Positions 8,957 to 19,686 of a stretch of 64,000 nucleotides of DNA are shown in pieces. The first letter of the stretch is position 1, and the number at the start of each line of letters is the position of its first letter. A program made the position numbers and the translations under genes. The notes below the pieces were generated by a model. It was given only the letters and a program-made list of their open reading frames with translations. It made no database searches and was not told the origin of the DNA. Source of the stretch: Streptomyces sp. WAC08241 (GTDB lineage Bacteria; Actinomycetota; Actinomycetes; Streptomycetales; Streptomycetaceae); assembly GCA_007858575.1 (NCBI GenBank), contig CP042279.1, positions 3,038,001 through 3,102,000 of the forward strand, read 5' to 3'.

Positions 8957-10504
8957 TCAGTCGGCCGCCCAGGAGGCGGGCGGCTCGGCGAGCAGTTGTC
9001 CCGGGTGGAGCCACTCGTAGAGTTCTTCGTAGGAGCGTTCGGTGACGGGGTCGACGCGTCGGCGGAGCATGTGCGGGCGCAGTTGCGCGGGGTCGGTGAC
9101 GCCCATGGAGGCCATGATCTGCAGGGCACTGGCCACGGTCGCCTCCTGGAAGCGCTGGACGCGTAGCGTCTTGTCGGGGACGTCGATCGCGCGCGCCCGG
9201 CGGGGGTCCTGGGTCGTGACGCCGGTGGGGCAGGTGTTCGTGTGGCAGCGCTGGGCCTGGATGCAGCCGACGGCGAACATCATCGCCCGGGCGGCGTTGC
9301 CGTAGTCGGCGCCCTGCACCATCCGCTTGACGAGATCGGCACCGGTGGCGATCTTCCCGCTCGCCCCGATCCTGACGCGGTCGCGCAGGCCCGCGCCGAC
9401 GAGGGCGTTGTGCACGGTGAGCAGGCCCTCGGTGAGCGGGGTGCCGACGTGGTCGGCGAATTCGAGCGGCGCCGCGCCCGTTCCGCCCTCGGCCCCGTCC
9501 ACCACGATGAAGTCGGGGTGGTGTCCTCCTCCAGCATGGCCTTGCACACGGCGAGGAACTGCCGGCGCGAGCCGACGCAGAGCTTGAACCCGGCGGGCTT
9601 GCCTCCGGACAGCTCCCGCATCCGGGCGACGAAGCGGACGAGTTCCCGCGGGGTCGAGAAGACCCGGTGGTACGGAGGGGAGACGACCGTGCGCCCCTCG
9701 GGCACCCCCGGACCCGGGCGATCTCCGCGTTGACCTTGGCTCCCGGCAGCACACCGCCGATGCCGGGCTTCGCTCCTTGCGAGAGCTTCAGGGACACGCA
9801 CTTGACGTGGTCGTGGGCGGCCTTGTCGGCGAACTGGGACGGGTCGAAGTCGCCCTCGTCGGTCCGGCAGCCGAAGTACCCGGTCCCCACCTCCCAGACG
9901 AGGTCGCCGCCCGGGCGCAGGTGGTGGTCGGAGAGACCGCCCTCGCCGGTGTCCTGGGCGAAGCCGCCGGCCGCCGCACCCCCGTTGAGCGCGAGGACCG
10001 CGTTGGCCGACAGGGAGCCGAAGCTCATCGCCGAGACGTTGAGCAGCGCCATGTCGTAGGGGCGGTCGCAGCCGGGCCCCCGATCCGTACGCGGGGAGGC
10101 GCCTCGGGGACCGCACGGGGTGCCATGGAGGGCACGAGGAACTCGTACCCGGCCTCGTAGACGTCCCGTTCGGTGCCGTAGGGCTCCTCCGCCTCCGTGC
10201 CCTTGGCGCGCTCGTAGACGATGTTGCGCACGTCCCGGTCGAAGGGGCGGCCGTCGTAGTTCCGCTCGATGAAGTACTGCTGGAGCTCCGGACGTATCCG
10301 TTCCAGGAGGAAGCGGGCGTGTCCGAGGACGGGGTAGGCGCGCAGCACCGAGTGCCGGCGTTGCAGCAGGTCCCACGTTCCCAGCAGGCCCAGGAGGGCG
10401 AGCGGGACGGCGGCGAGCCACCACAGGGGCGAAGTCTCCGCACCGGCCGCGGCGGTTGTGCCCGCGGCACAGAGGATCAGGGCGACGATCATCACACGTA
10501 TCAC
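8957..10504 (-). CDS. FMN-binding glutamate synthase family protein
   Basis: About 516 residues. It corresponds to the synthase domain of the GltB large subunit with an added N-terminal membrane segment (MIVALILCAAGTTAAAG, then WWLAAVPLALLGLLGTWDLL). Recognisable parts are the FMN-barrel entry LNVSAMSFGSLSANAVLALN, the flavin phosphate site DGAEGGTGAAPLEFADHVG and the 3Fe-4S cysteine cluster C-x5-C-x4-C in CIQAQRCHTNTCPTG. The glutamine amidotransferase domain is absent, so it is not a complete glutamate synthase. Such stand-alone proteins are common and of unknown substrate. Frames change near 10075, 9712 and 9530. It follows xdhC on the same strand with an 88-base gap and may or may not be in that operon. 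Confidence 0.88.
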
Positions 10505-10592
10505 GCGGTCCGCCTTGCCCGGGGGCGGGCCGTCACGCCCTTCACCTGCTCAAAGGTCTCTCAAGTCTTCGCCCGGGATCCGTAATGGGGGC

Positions 10593-11725
10593 CTAGGCCA
10601 CGGACCCTATCCGTCCCAGCGGCCCCCGGGGCCCGTCGTGGTGGATCGGGGTGTGGGCGCCGGTGAGCGAGGCGCCGGTGCCGCCGCGCCGGTGGGCGAC
10701 GATCTCGGCGCCGATCGAGAGGGCGGTCTCCTCCGGCGTGCGGGCGCCGAGGTCGAGGCCGATCGGGGAGCGCAGACGGGCGAGTTCGATCTCGGTGACG
10801 CCGACCTCGCGCAGGCGCTCGTTGCGGTCCAGGTGGGTGCGGCGGGAGCCCATCGCGCCGACGTAGGCGACGGGGAGCCGGAGGGCGACCCGGAGCAGGG
10901 GCACGTCGAACTTGGCGTCGTGGGTGAGGACGCACAGGACGGTCCGGGCGTCCACGTCGGTGGACTCCAGGTAGCGGTGGGGCCATTCGACGACGATCTC
11001 GTCGGCTTCGGGGAAGCGGGCCGGGGTCGCGAAGACGGGCCGCGCGTCGCAGACGGTGACGTGGTAGCCGAGGAACTTGCCGACCCGGACGAGCGCGGCG
11101 GCGAAGTCGATGGCCCCGAAGACGATCATGCGGGGGCGGGGACGGAGGACTCGACCAGGAGGGTCAGGGGCTGTCCGCAGCGGCTGCCGTCCTCGCCGAT
11201 CTCCACGGTGCCGGTGCGGCCCGCGTCGAGCATCGCGCGGGCCTCGCCGGCGGCGGTGCGGTCCAGCTCGGGGTGGCCGCCGAGCTTCCCCTCGTACGAG
11301 CCGTCGGGGCGGACCAGGAGGGCCTCGCCGAGCAGGCCGTCGGGGCCGGAGACGATCCGGGCGAGGGCCGCCGCCTCGCCCTCGACGGCGGCGGCGAGCG
11401 CGGCGGGAAGACCCCGCCGCGGACCGGGGTGACGAGGATGTCGATGATCCCGCCGCAGGTCAGGCCGACGGCGAAGGCGTCCTCGTCGCTGTAGCCGAAG
11501 CGCTCGACGACCGTTTCGCCGTCTTCGAGGGCCTGGACGCACAGGTCGTAGACCGCGCCCTCCACGCACCCCCGGAGACCGATCCGATCGCCGTGCCCTC
11601 GCCGTCGACGGCGAGTGCGGCGCCCGGCTGCCGGGCGCGCTGCCGCCGACCGCCACCACGGTGGCGACGGCGAAGTCGCGTCCCTGCTCGACCCACCGGT
11701 GCAGCTCTTCGGCGATGTCCAGCAT
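10593..11725 (-). CDS. xdhC: XdhC family protein, xanthine dehydrogenase maturation factor
   Basis: About 375 residues in two parts. The N-terminal XdhC/CoxI domain is MLDIAEELHRWVEQGRDFAV, then VAVGGSAPGS, SVSGG and EGAVYDLC. The C-terminal Rossmann domain is MIVFGAIDFAAALVRVGKFL, then VTVCDARPVF and YVGAMGSRRTH. The family binds molybdenum cofactor and hands the sulfurated form to xanthine dehydrogenase. The frame breaks about four times (near 11640, 11570, 11410 and 11130). The last break creates an ATGA that makes the C-terminal domain look like a separate coupled gene, but homologues are single proteins. It is the last gene of the purine block, 38 bases behind the permease, which fits the maturation role. 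Confidence 0.87.
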
Positions 11726-11763
11726 CTCGGTTCTCCTTGGGGTGCGGGGAGGGCGGTGGGGCG

Positions 11764-13224
11764 TCAGCCGACGCCGAGCCAGCTCTCGATCGGATGGATG
11801 GCGAAGTACACGAGGAAGATCGCGGTCAGGCCCCACATGAAGGCCCCGACCTCCCGCGCCTTCCCCTGGGCGGTCTTGATCACCGCGTAGGAGATGACAC
11901 CGGCGGCGACGCCCGTGGTGATGGTGTACGTGAACGGCATCAGGACCACGGTGAGGAAGACCGGGATCGCCACGGAGCGGTCGCTCCAGTCCACGTGCTT
12001 GGCGTTCTGCATCATCATCGAGCCGATGACGACCAGGGCCGCGGCGGCGACCTCCTGGGGCACGATCGCGGTGAGCGGGGTGAAGAAGAGGCAGAGGGCG
12101 AAGAAGCCGCCGGTGACCACGGAGGCCAGGCCGGTGCGGGCGCCCTCGCCGACGCCGGTGGCGGACTCGACGAAGACCGTCTGGCCCGAGGCGCCGACGC
12201 CGCCGCCGACGATGCCGCCGGCCCCGTCGATGAAGAGGGCCTTGGAGAGGCCGGGCATGCGGCCCTTGTCGTCGGCGAGCTTGGCCTCGGTGCCGACGCC
12301 CAGGATGGTGGCCATGGCGTCGAAGAAGCCGGCCAGCACCAGGGTGAAGACGATCATGGTGATCGTGATGTAGCCGACGTCGCCCCAGCCGCTGAAGGAC
12401 ACGTCTCCGATGAGGGAGAAGTCGGGGCGGAGACAGCGCTGCCGTCCAGCTCCGGCGGGCCGGAGAACCAGGCCTTGGCGGGTATGTCGGCGACCGCGTT
12501 GAGGACGACCGCGACGACCGTGCCGGCGACGATGCCGATGAGGATGGCGCCGGGGACGTTGCGGGCCTGGAGGGCGAAGATCAGGAGCAGGGTGAGGGCG
12601 AAGATCAGGACGGGCCAGCCCTGGAGCTCGCCGGCCGGGCCGAGGGAGACGGGGCCGCCGCCCGGGGCGGGGTTCTCGTGGACGAAGCCGGCCTTGACGA
12701 AGCCGATGATCGCGATGAAGAGGCCGATGCCGATGGTGATGGCGTGCTTCAGGGCGAGCGGGATCGCGTTCATGATCATCTCGCGGAGGCCGGTGACCAC
12801 CAGGAGACAGATCACCGCGCCGTACGCCACGGACATGCCCATGGCCTGCGGCCAGGTCATGACGGGGACGACCTGCGAGGCCATGACGCCGGAGACGCTC
12901 AGACCGGCGGCGAGGGCCAGCGGACCTTGCCCCAGAAGCCCATGAGGAGGGTCGTCGCGGCCGCGGCGAGGGCGGTGGCGGTGATGAGCGCCGGCTGACT
13001 GAGCAGGTGCCCGTCGACGTCCTTGCCGCTGAGGATCAGGGGTTGAGCAGGAGGATGTACGCCATCGCCATGAAGGTGGTGACGCCGCCGCGGACCTCCG
13101 TCGCGACGGTGGATCCTCTCCGAGATGTGAAAGTACCGGTCGAGCCAAGACCTGCCGGCGGGGTGCGCGAGCCGGAGCCCGCGTCCTCGGCGGTGGTCTT
13201 GGGCTCCACTGACGACTGGGTCAT
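11764..13224 (-). CDS. NCS2/AzgA-type purine permease
   Basis: About 490 residues with roughly 12-14 membrane helices. It has the family signatures GVTTFMAMAYILLLNP (first helix), ASQVVPVMTWPQAMG, ALKHAITIGIGLFIAIIGF, VLAGFFDAMATILGVG and GASGQTVFVESATGVGEGAR. AzgA-type proteins import hypoxanthine, guanine or adenine with protons. The N-terminus (MTQSSVEPKTTAEDAG) is cytosolic and disordered. Frames change near 13120, 13055, 12925 and 12430. The gene lies between the xanthine dehydrogenase subunits and xdhC on the same strand, so imported purine base can feed directly into oxidation to urate. Confidence 0.88.
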
Positions 13225-13376
13225 GGGGCCTACTCCCAAGGTTCAAAGGGGCACCCGCGTCGGACTTCGAAGGGTTCTGGTCCGGCTGAAGCCGCGGGAT
13301 TTGGGATGCTGCGTGGCTGCACGACCCGGGGGACGGCCCGAGACGAACGGGGTGGTACGGGGGTGGTGCGCGAGGA

Positions 13377-13435
13377 CTCCGGGCGGTACGGACGGGGAAG
13401 GGTGACGTTCCCGGGACGGGCCGTACCGCCCGGAG
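13377..13435 (-). terminator. Large inverted repeat between xanthine dehydrogenase and permease genes
   Basis: CTCCGGGCGGTACGG (13377-13391) and its exact complement (13421-13435) enclose a 29-base loop, starting 5 bases after the molybdopterin subunit stop. It can be a terminator or an RNA-processing hairpin that sets different levels for dehydrogenase and permease. Confidence 0.65.
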
Positions 13436-13439
13436 GGTC

Positions 13440-15843
13440 CTACAGGGTGCCGGTGAGCGCCTCGGGGCGGACCGGCGTCTTGTTGAGCTCCAGGCCCGTC
13501 GCGTTCCGGATCGCCGCGAGGACGGCCGGGGTGGACGACAGGGTCGGGGCCTCGCCGAGTCCCCGCAGGCCGTACGGCGCGTTGGGGTCGGCCAGTTCGA
13601 GCACGTCGACCGGGATGGTCGGCGTGTCGAGGATCGTCGGGATCAGGTAGTCCGTGAAGGAGGGGTTGCGCACCTTCGCGGTCTTCGGGTCCACGATGAT
13701 CTCTTCCATCACCGCGACGCCCAGGCCCTGGGTGGTGCCACCCTGGATCTGGCCGACGACGGAGAGCATGTTGAGCGCCTTGCCCACGTCCTGGGCGGTG
13801 GCGAGCTCGACGACCTTGACGAGGCCGAGCTCGGTGTCCACTCGACGACCGCGCGGTGCGCGGCGAAGGTGTACTGGACGTGGCCGTCGCCCTGGCCGGT
13901 GACCAGGTCGAAGGGGACGGTCGGGCGGTGCCGGAACTCCAGCTCCAGGTCGATCGGGTCCTCGCTCTCCAGGACGTCGGCGAGGGTCGCGAGGACCTCG
14001 CCGCCGTCGGTGACGACCTTGCCGCCCTCCAGGAGGAGTTCGGCGGTCGCCCAGGCGGGGTGGTAGGAGCCGTTCTTGCGGCGGCCGATCTCCAGGACCT
14101 TCTCGCGGACGGCCTCGCAGGTGTTCTTCACCGCGCCGCCGGTCATGTACGTCTGCCGGGAGGCGGAGGTGGAGCGGCGGAGCCGACCTGGGTGTCGGCC
14201 GGGTGGATGGTGACCTGGGTGACGCCGAGCTCGGTGCGGGCGATCTGGGCGTGCACGGTGACGCCGCCCTGAGCCGACCTCCGCCATGGCCGTGTGGACC
14301 ATGGCGACGGGCTCGCCGTTGATGACCTGGAGGACCACGCGGGCGGTCGAGTAGTCGTCGAAGCCCTCGGAGAAGCCGACGTTCTTGATGCCGACGGCGT
14401 AGCCGACGCCGCGGACGACGCCCTCGCCGTGCGTGGTGTTGGAGAGGCCGCCGGGCAGCGCGCGGACGTCCGCGCCCTCGCCGGCCGACTCCCACTGGCG
14501 CTCGGGCGGCAGCGGGCGGCCTTGACCCGGCGGAGCAGCTCGGCGACCGGGGCGGGCGAGTCGACGACCTGGCCGGTGGGCATGAGCGTGCCCTGTTCCA
14601 TGGCGTTGATCTGCCGGAACTCGACCGGGTCCATGCCCAGCTTCGCCGCGAGCTTGTCCATCTGCGCCTCGTACGCGAAGCACGCCTGGACCGCGCCGAA
14701 GCCGCGCATCGCGCCGCAGGGCGGGTTGTTGGTGTAGAGGGCGACGGCCTCGATCTCGACGTCGTCGACCACGTACGGGCCGGCGCCGAGCGAGGAGGCG
14801 TTGCCGACGACGGCCGGGGAGGCCGAGGCGTAGGCGCCGCCGTCGAGGACGATCCGGGCCTTGAGGTGGGTGAGCTTGCCGTCCTTGGTGGCGCCGTGCT
14901 CGTAGTGGAGCTTCGCCGGGTGGCGGTGCACGTGGCCGAAGAAGGACTCGAAGCGGTTGTAGACGATCTTGACCGGCTTGCCGGTGCGGAGCGCCAGGAG
15001 GCAGGCGTGGATCTGCATCGACAGGTCCTCGCGGCCGCCGAAGGCGCCGCCGACGCCGGAGAGCGTCATGCGGACCTTCTCCTCGGGCAGGCCGAGGACG
15101 GGCGCGATCTGGCGCAGGTCGGAGTGGAGCCACTGGGTGGCGACGTACAGGTCGACGCCGCCGTCCTCGGCGGGCACGGCGAGGCCGGACTCGGGGCCGA
15201 GGAAGGCCTGGTCCTGCATGCCGAAGACGTACTCGCCCTCGACGATCACGTCGGCCCGCTTGCGGGCCTCCGCCACGTCGCCGCGGACGATCGGCTGGCG
15301 GTGCACGATGTTGGGGTGCGGGACGTGGCCGGCGTGGTGGTCGTCGCGGCCCTCGTGGATGAGGGGCGCGTCGGGGGCGAGCGCGGAGGCCTCGTCGGTG
15401 ACGAGCGGCAGCTCCTTGTACTCGATCCTGATCTTGGCGGCGGCGCGGCGGGCCGTCTCCGGGTGGTCGGCGGCGACCAGGGCGACCGGCTCGCCGTGGT
15501 GGCGCACCCGGCCGTGGGCGAGGACGGGGTGTCCTGGATCTCCAGGCCGTAGTTCTTCATCCTCGGCCGGCAGGTCGTCGTAGGTCAGGACGGCGTACAC
15601 GCCGGACGTCGCCAGGGCCTCGGAGACGTCGATGGAGACGATCTCGGCGTGGGCGACGGTGGAGCGGAGGGTCTGGCCCCACAGCATGTCCTCGTGCCAC
15701 ATGTCCGAGGAGTACGCGAACTCGCCGGTGACCTTGAGGGTGCCGTCGGGGCGGAGCGTGGACTCGCCGATGCCGCCCTTGGTGTGGTTCTGGGTGACGT
15801 TGGTGGGCGTACCGGCGGGTGCGGTACGGGTGTTCTGCGCCAT
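13440..15843 (-). CDS. Xanthine dehydrogenase, molybdopterin-binding subunit
   Basis: A catalytic subunit of about 800 residues. N-terminal GESTLRPDGTLKVTGEFAY and AHAEIVSIDVSEA form the Ald_Xan_dh hammerhead domain. The molybdopterin domain includes GGAFGGREDLSMQIHACL (the glycine-rich Moco loop), NNPPCGAMRGFGAVQACFAY (the active-site arginine region) and QGGTTQGLGVAVMEEI near the C-terminus. GLRGLGEAPTLSSTPAVLAA contains the conserved GE pair at the Moco. Frames change near 15540, 14515, 14270, 14175 and 13840. The first is an 11-codon excursion that returns to frame, probably three missing bases. It starts two bases after the 2Fe-2S gene stop, which implies translational coupling. It oxidises hypoxanthine or xanthine to urate. 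Confidence 0.92.
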
Positions 15844-15845
15844 GG

Positions 15846-16435
15846 TCAGACCGCCTCTCCCTGACGGGCGGCCGCGAGGCGGACCGCGTCGAGGATCTTC
15901 TCGTAGCCCGTGCAGCGGCACAGGTTGCCGGAGAGGGCCTCACGGATGTCCTGGTCGGACGGGTCGCTCTGCCGCTCCAGGAGCTCGTCGGCGGCGATCA
16001 GCAGACCGGGGGTGCAGAAGCCGCACTGGACGGCGCCGGCGTCGATGAACGCCTGCTGGATCGGGGAGAGTTCGACGCCCTCGCCGGTCTGGGAGTCCTG
16101 ACCGGGCCTGGCCTGCCACTTCTTGGCGGCGTCGAGCGAGGTGCCGCCACAGGCGCCCGTGCCGCAGGAGCCGTGCTCCGTGCGCTCCTTGGCGAACTCG
16201 GCGAGGCCCTCGACGGTGACGACCTCGCGGCCCTCGACCTGGCCGGCGGCGACGAGGCAGGAACAGACGGGGACGCCGTCGAGGCGGACCGTGCAGGAAC
16301 CGCACTCGCCCTGCTCGCAGGCGTTCTTGGAGCCGGAAGGCCCATCCGCTCGCGCAGGACGTAGAGGAGGGACTCGCCCTCCCAGACGTCGTCGGCCTCC
16401 TGCGGACGTCCGTTGACCGTGAAATTGACGCGCAT
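15846..16435 (-). CDS. Xanthine dehydrogenase, 2Fe-2S subunit
   Basis: About 196 residues. The plant-type ferredoxin domain has C-x4-C-x2-C in CEQGECGSC plus a later CSCL. The helical second domain has QCGFCTPG and GNLCRCTGYEKILDAV for the second cluster. Electrons pass from the Moco subunit through both clusters to FAD. There is one shortened G run near 16339, after VLRERMGLP. Between the two cluster domains is an insert with GSCGTGACGG that is richer in cysteine and glycine than in typical XdhA/CoxS proteins. The start is ATG 16435, overlapping the end of the FAD gene, and the next gene begins two bases after its stop. Confidence 0.9.
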
Positions 16436-16436
16436 G

Positions 16437-17326
16437 TTATGCAGCTCCTCAAGCGTGCGGCCGGTGCCGCGGTACTGCTCCCAGGTCCAGCCGAGCTGGC
16501 GGCGGGCCATGATGCCGACGGCGTGGCGGCGGTACTTCGCGGTGCCCCGGACGTCGTCGATCGGGTTCGCGGCGCCCGAGCAGAGGTCGGCGAACTGCTT
16601 CGCGATCGACGGGGTGATGATCTTGCCGCTGTCCCAGAAGCCGCCCTCCTCCAGGGCCGCGTTCAGGAAGGCCTCGGCCTCCTTGGCGCGGATCGGGGTC
16701 GGCGCGGCGGAGCCGATGCCGGTGCGCACGGTCCGGGTCTCCGGGTGGAGCGCGAGACCGAAGGCGCAGACGGCGATGACCATCGCGTTGCGGGTGCCGA
16801 CCTTGGAGTACTGCTGGGGGCCGTCCGCCTTCTTGATGTGGACGGTCTTGATGAGTTCGTCGGGCTCCAGCGCGTTGCGCTTCACGCCCGTGTAGAACGC
16901 GTCGATCGGGATGAAGCGGCTGCCGCGCACCGACTCGACCTCGACCTCGGCGCCCGCGGCGAGCAGGGCCGGGTGGGCGTCGCCGGCCGGGGAGGCGGTG
17001 CCGAGGTTGCCGCCGACGCCGCCGCGGTTGCGGATCTGCGGGGAGGCCACCGTGTGCGAGGCGAGCGCCAGGCCGGGCAGCTCGGCCCGCAGGTTCTCCA
17101 TGATCCGGGTGTACGGGACGGAGGCGCCGAGCCGGACGTTCTCCTCGCCGACCTCCCACTCGCTCAGGAGCTCGATGCGGTTCAGGTCCAGGAGGTACTC
17201 GGGACGCCGGTGGTCGAAGTTGATCTCGACCATGACGTCGGTACCGCCCGCGATGGGCACGGCCGTGGGGTGCTCGGCCTTGGCGGCGAGCGCCTCCTCC
17301 CAGCTTGCGGGGCGAAGGAAGTCCAT
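16437..17326 (-). CDS. Xanthine dehydrogenase, FAD-binding subunit
   Basis: About 295 residues of the CoxM/PCMH type. MDFLRPASWEEALAAKAE is followed by AGGTDVMVEIN (the FAD pyrophosphate loop), SPQIRNRGGVGGNLGTASPA (the second FAD site) and VGTRNAMVIAVCAFG. The C-terminal CO_deh_flav domain ends YRRHAVGIMARRQLGWTWEQ. As given, the frame runs straight into the 2Fe-2S gene and looks like a fusion. A base missing near 16446 would restore the ending LEEAA and the TAA at 16437-16439, leaving two overlapping genes as usual. It is the first gene of the purine operon and is preceded by AGAAGAGAG as ribosome site. Confidence 0.9.
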
Positions 17327-17432
17327 GGTGGCTCTCTTCTAGTGATTCTGGTGATCGGATGATCAGTGCGGTGCGGATGGGCCCGGGAAGACGGCCGGCC
17401 CTCGGCTTGTTCATGTGCTGTTCACGCGGTGT

Positions 17433-17454
17433 GTGGCCTAGTACACAAGGCCAC
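17433..17454. promoter_or_regulatory. Inverted repeat upstream of the xanthine dehydrogenase operon
   Basis: GTGGCCT-AGTACACA-AGGCCAC, perfect 7-bp arms, 107 bases upstream of the FAD-subunit start. The spacer contains a TAGTAC or GTACTA element that could be a -10. It is a candidate operator for the purine regulator. Confidence 0.5.
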
Positions 17455-17548
17455 GATCGCCCGGGTGCAGTCACCGAAAACATGAAGGAGTTGGCTGGTG
17501 CCCACTGTCGTCTTGTAGATTCGAACGAAAGGCGGAGAACGGAAACCT

Positions 17549-17572
17549 CACCGTTTCCCCATGGAAACGGTG
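17549..17572. promoter_or_regulatory. Perfect inverted repeat upstream of the PucR gene
   Basis: CACCGTTTCC-CCAT-GGAAACGGTG, two perfect 10-bp arms, 73 bases before the PucR ATG. Another half site, GGAAAC, lies at 17541-17546. Its position in the divergent intergenic region suggests an operator rather than a terminator. It differs in sequence from the 17433 repeat. Confidence 0.6.
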
Positions 17573-17644
17573 GCACCACCGACCCGTCGACAATGCGACA
17601 ACGCGACCACCACGACCACTGACGAGAAGGACGGCGGCGACATC

Positions 17645-19341
17645 ATGCGGCTGCGCGCACTGCTGGAGAACGACGCGCTGGGGCTGCGCCTGCTCGGCGG
17701 CGACGACGAGCTGGACCGCACCGTCCGGGGCGTGATGACGACGGACCTCAAGGACCCCAGCCGTTACCTGTCCGGCGGGGAGCTGGTCCTCACCGGTCTC
17801 GCCTGGCTGCGGGAGCCGGCCGACGCCGAGCCCTTCGTCCGGATCCTGGCCTCGGCCGGGGTGGCGGCGCTCGCGGCGGGCGAGGCGGAGCTCGGGGACA
17901 TCCCCGACGATCTCGTACAGGCGTGTTCGCGCCATCGGCTGCCGCTCTTCGCGGTCAACGAATCCGTTGCGTTCGCGACGATCACCGAGCACGTTGTTCG
18001 ACAGGTGTCCGGCGAGCGGGCCGGGGACCTGGCGGCCGTCGTCGACCGGCACAGGCGCCTGATGACCTCCGGTCCCGCGGGCGGCGGCCCCGAGGTCGTG
18101 CTCGACCTGCTCGGCTCCGACCTGGACCTGCGGGCCTGGGTCCTCTCCCCACCGGCCGCCGGATCGCGGGCGCCGGGGAGCCGCTGGACGGCGGGCTCGC
18201 CGCCACCCTGGCCGGTGAGCACCTGGCCGCCGTCCGGACCGGGCGGCGCGGCCCGCACCGGGTGTCCGGCGGCGGCACGACGTACTCGCTCTTCCCGATC
18301 CGCAACACCGGCCGGGGCGCCGCCCCCGCCGTCCGGGACGTGCGCGAGACGGTCCTCTCGGACTGGCTGCTCGCCGTCGAGGCGGACGCGGGCGACTGGC
18401 CGGCCGCCCGGCTCGACCTGCTCCAGGGCGTGACCCAGTTGATCGCGGTCGAGCGGGACCGGCGCGACGCGGCCCGTACGGTACGGCGCCGGCTCGCCCA
18501 GGAGGTCCTGGAGCTGGTGCAGACGGGCGCGGCGCCCGCCGAGATCGCGGCCCGGCTGCGGGTGGCCGCCCCGGTGCTGCTGCCCGGACTCGGCACGGCC
18601 CCGCACTGGCAGGTCGTCGTGGCCCGGGTGGACTGGGAGCAGGAGGCCGGCCAGGGCTCCCCGGTGGACGGCGGCCCGGTCGCGCAGGCGCTCCTGGAGG
18701 AGATCCTCGTGGACCCGGCGGCCGTCGGCGCCGAGTCGGCCGACCGGATCGCCGTCGCGCACAGCGGGGACGAGGCCATCGCCCTGGTGCCGCTGGCCGC
18801 CGGGCCGCTGCCGGACAGCGAGGACGAGGGCCGGGCGCCCGTCGTCGGCCTGCACGCGGACGCGCTGCTCGCCGCCGTACGGGCTCCGCTCTCCGCGGGC
18901 CTCGCCGACGACGGGCGCCTGACCCTGGGCGTCAGCGCGGCCGTGCACTCGGCGGAGGGCCTGCGCGGGGCCCTGGAGGAGGCCCGGCACGCCCGCCGGG
19001 TCGCCGCGGCCCGGCCCGGCCGGGTCTGCGCGGCCGGGCACCACGAGCTGGCCTCGCACGTGCTGCTGCTGCCGTTCGTGCCGGACGACGTCCGCCGGGC
19101 GTTCACGGCCCGGCTGCTCGACCCGCTGCGGGACTACGACCGGCGCCACCGGGCGGAGCTGATCCCGACCCTGGAGGCGTTCCTGGACTGCGACGGCTCC
19201 TGGACGCGCTGCGCGTCCCGGCTCCACCTGCACGTGAACACGCTGCGGTACCGGGTGGGCCGAATCGAACAGCTCACCGGCCGCGACCTGTCCCGCCTGG
19301 AGGACAAGCTCGACTTCTTCCTGGCGCTGCGGATGAGCTGA
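17645..19341 (+). CDS. PucR family transcriptional regulator of purine catabolism
   Basis: About 566 residues. The N-terminal PucR sensory domain (residues about 1-125) has RTVRGVMTTDLKDPSRYLSG and LVLTGLAWLREPADAEPFVR. A GGDEF-like middle has HWQVVVARVDWEQEAG and VSAAVHSAEGLRGALEEARH. The C-terminal HTH_30 has FLDCDGSWTRCASRLHLHVN then TLRYRVGRIEQLTGRDL. One C run is short at 18148-18151. The start at ATG 17645 fits the usual MRLRALLE beginning; an upstream in-frame ATG would give a low-complexity leader. It is divergent from the xanthine dehydrogenase operon and very likely controls it, responding to a purine or allantoin-type metabolite (inference). Confidence 0.9.
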
Positions 19342-19392
19342 GGCGCCCCGCGGACGCCTCCGGCGGAGGCCCGGAGAACCGTCTGGGAATTC

Positions 19393-19418
19393 ACTCCTTC
19401 GGAGGAGTCCGAAGGAGT
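19393..19418 (+). terminator. Stem-loop terminator after the PucR gene
   Basis: ACTCCTTCGGA-GGAG-TCCGAAGGAGT, a perfect 11-bp stem with a 4-base loop, 52 bases after the stop codon. Confidence 0.75.
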
Positions 19419-19553
19419 GGCGTCCGGCCTGGTGGGGCCCTGTCGGCCGGGGCGGCCGACGGGTCGCGCCGGGGCCCGATCCCGGGCCCGGCGGCGATCT
19501 GACGGGTCGTCGGGAGCCCTCCGAAGGGTGGTCACCCCACCGATCGTCCCTTT

Positions 19554-19567
19554 GTGAAATCTTTCAC
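19554..19567. promoter_or_regulatory. Short palindrome GTGAAA-TC-TTTCAC
   Basis: A perfect 6-bp-arm inverted repeat in the 345-base gap between the PucR gene and the next gene, about 120 bases before that gene. It is a candidate operator; no cognate regulator is evident. The rest of the gap shows nothing else. Confidence 0.4.
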
Positions 19568-19686
19568 CCGACCCCTTGGCCGGGTGCGGCCCTTCGTGCT
19601 GAGATGCGGGTCTACTCAACAGCTCGACGGCGCGCTCGGGGAGGGCAATGTGGCGGACACCGCCATGTCTGGTTCCGAATCACGGG

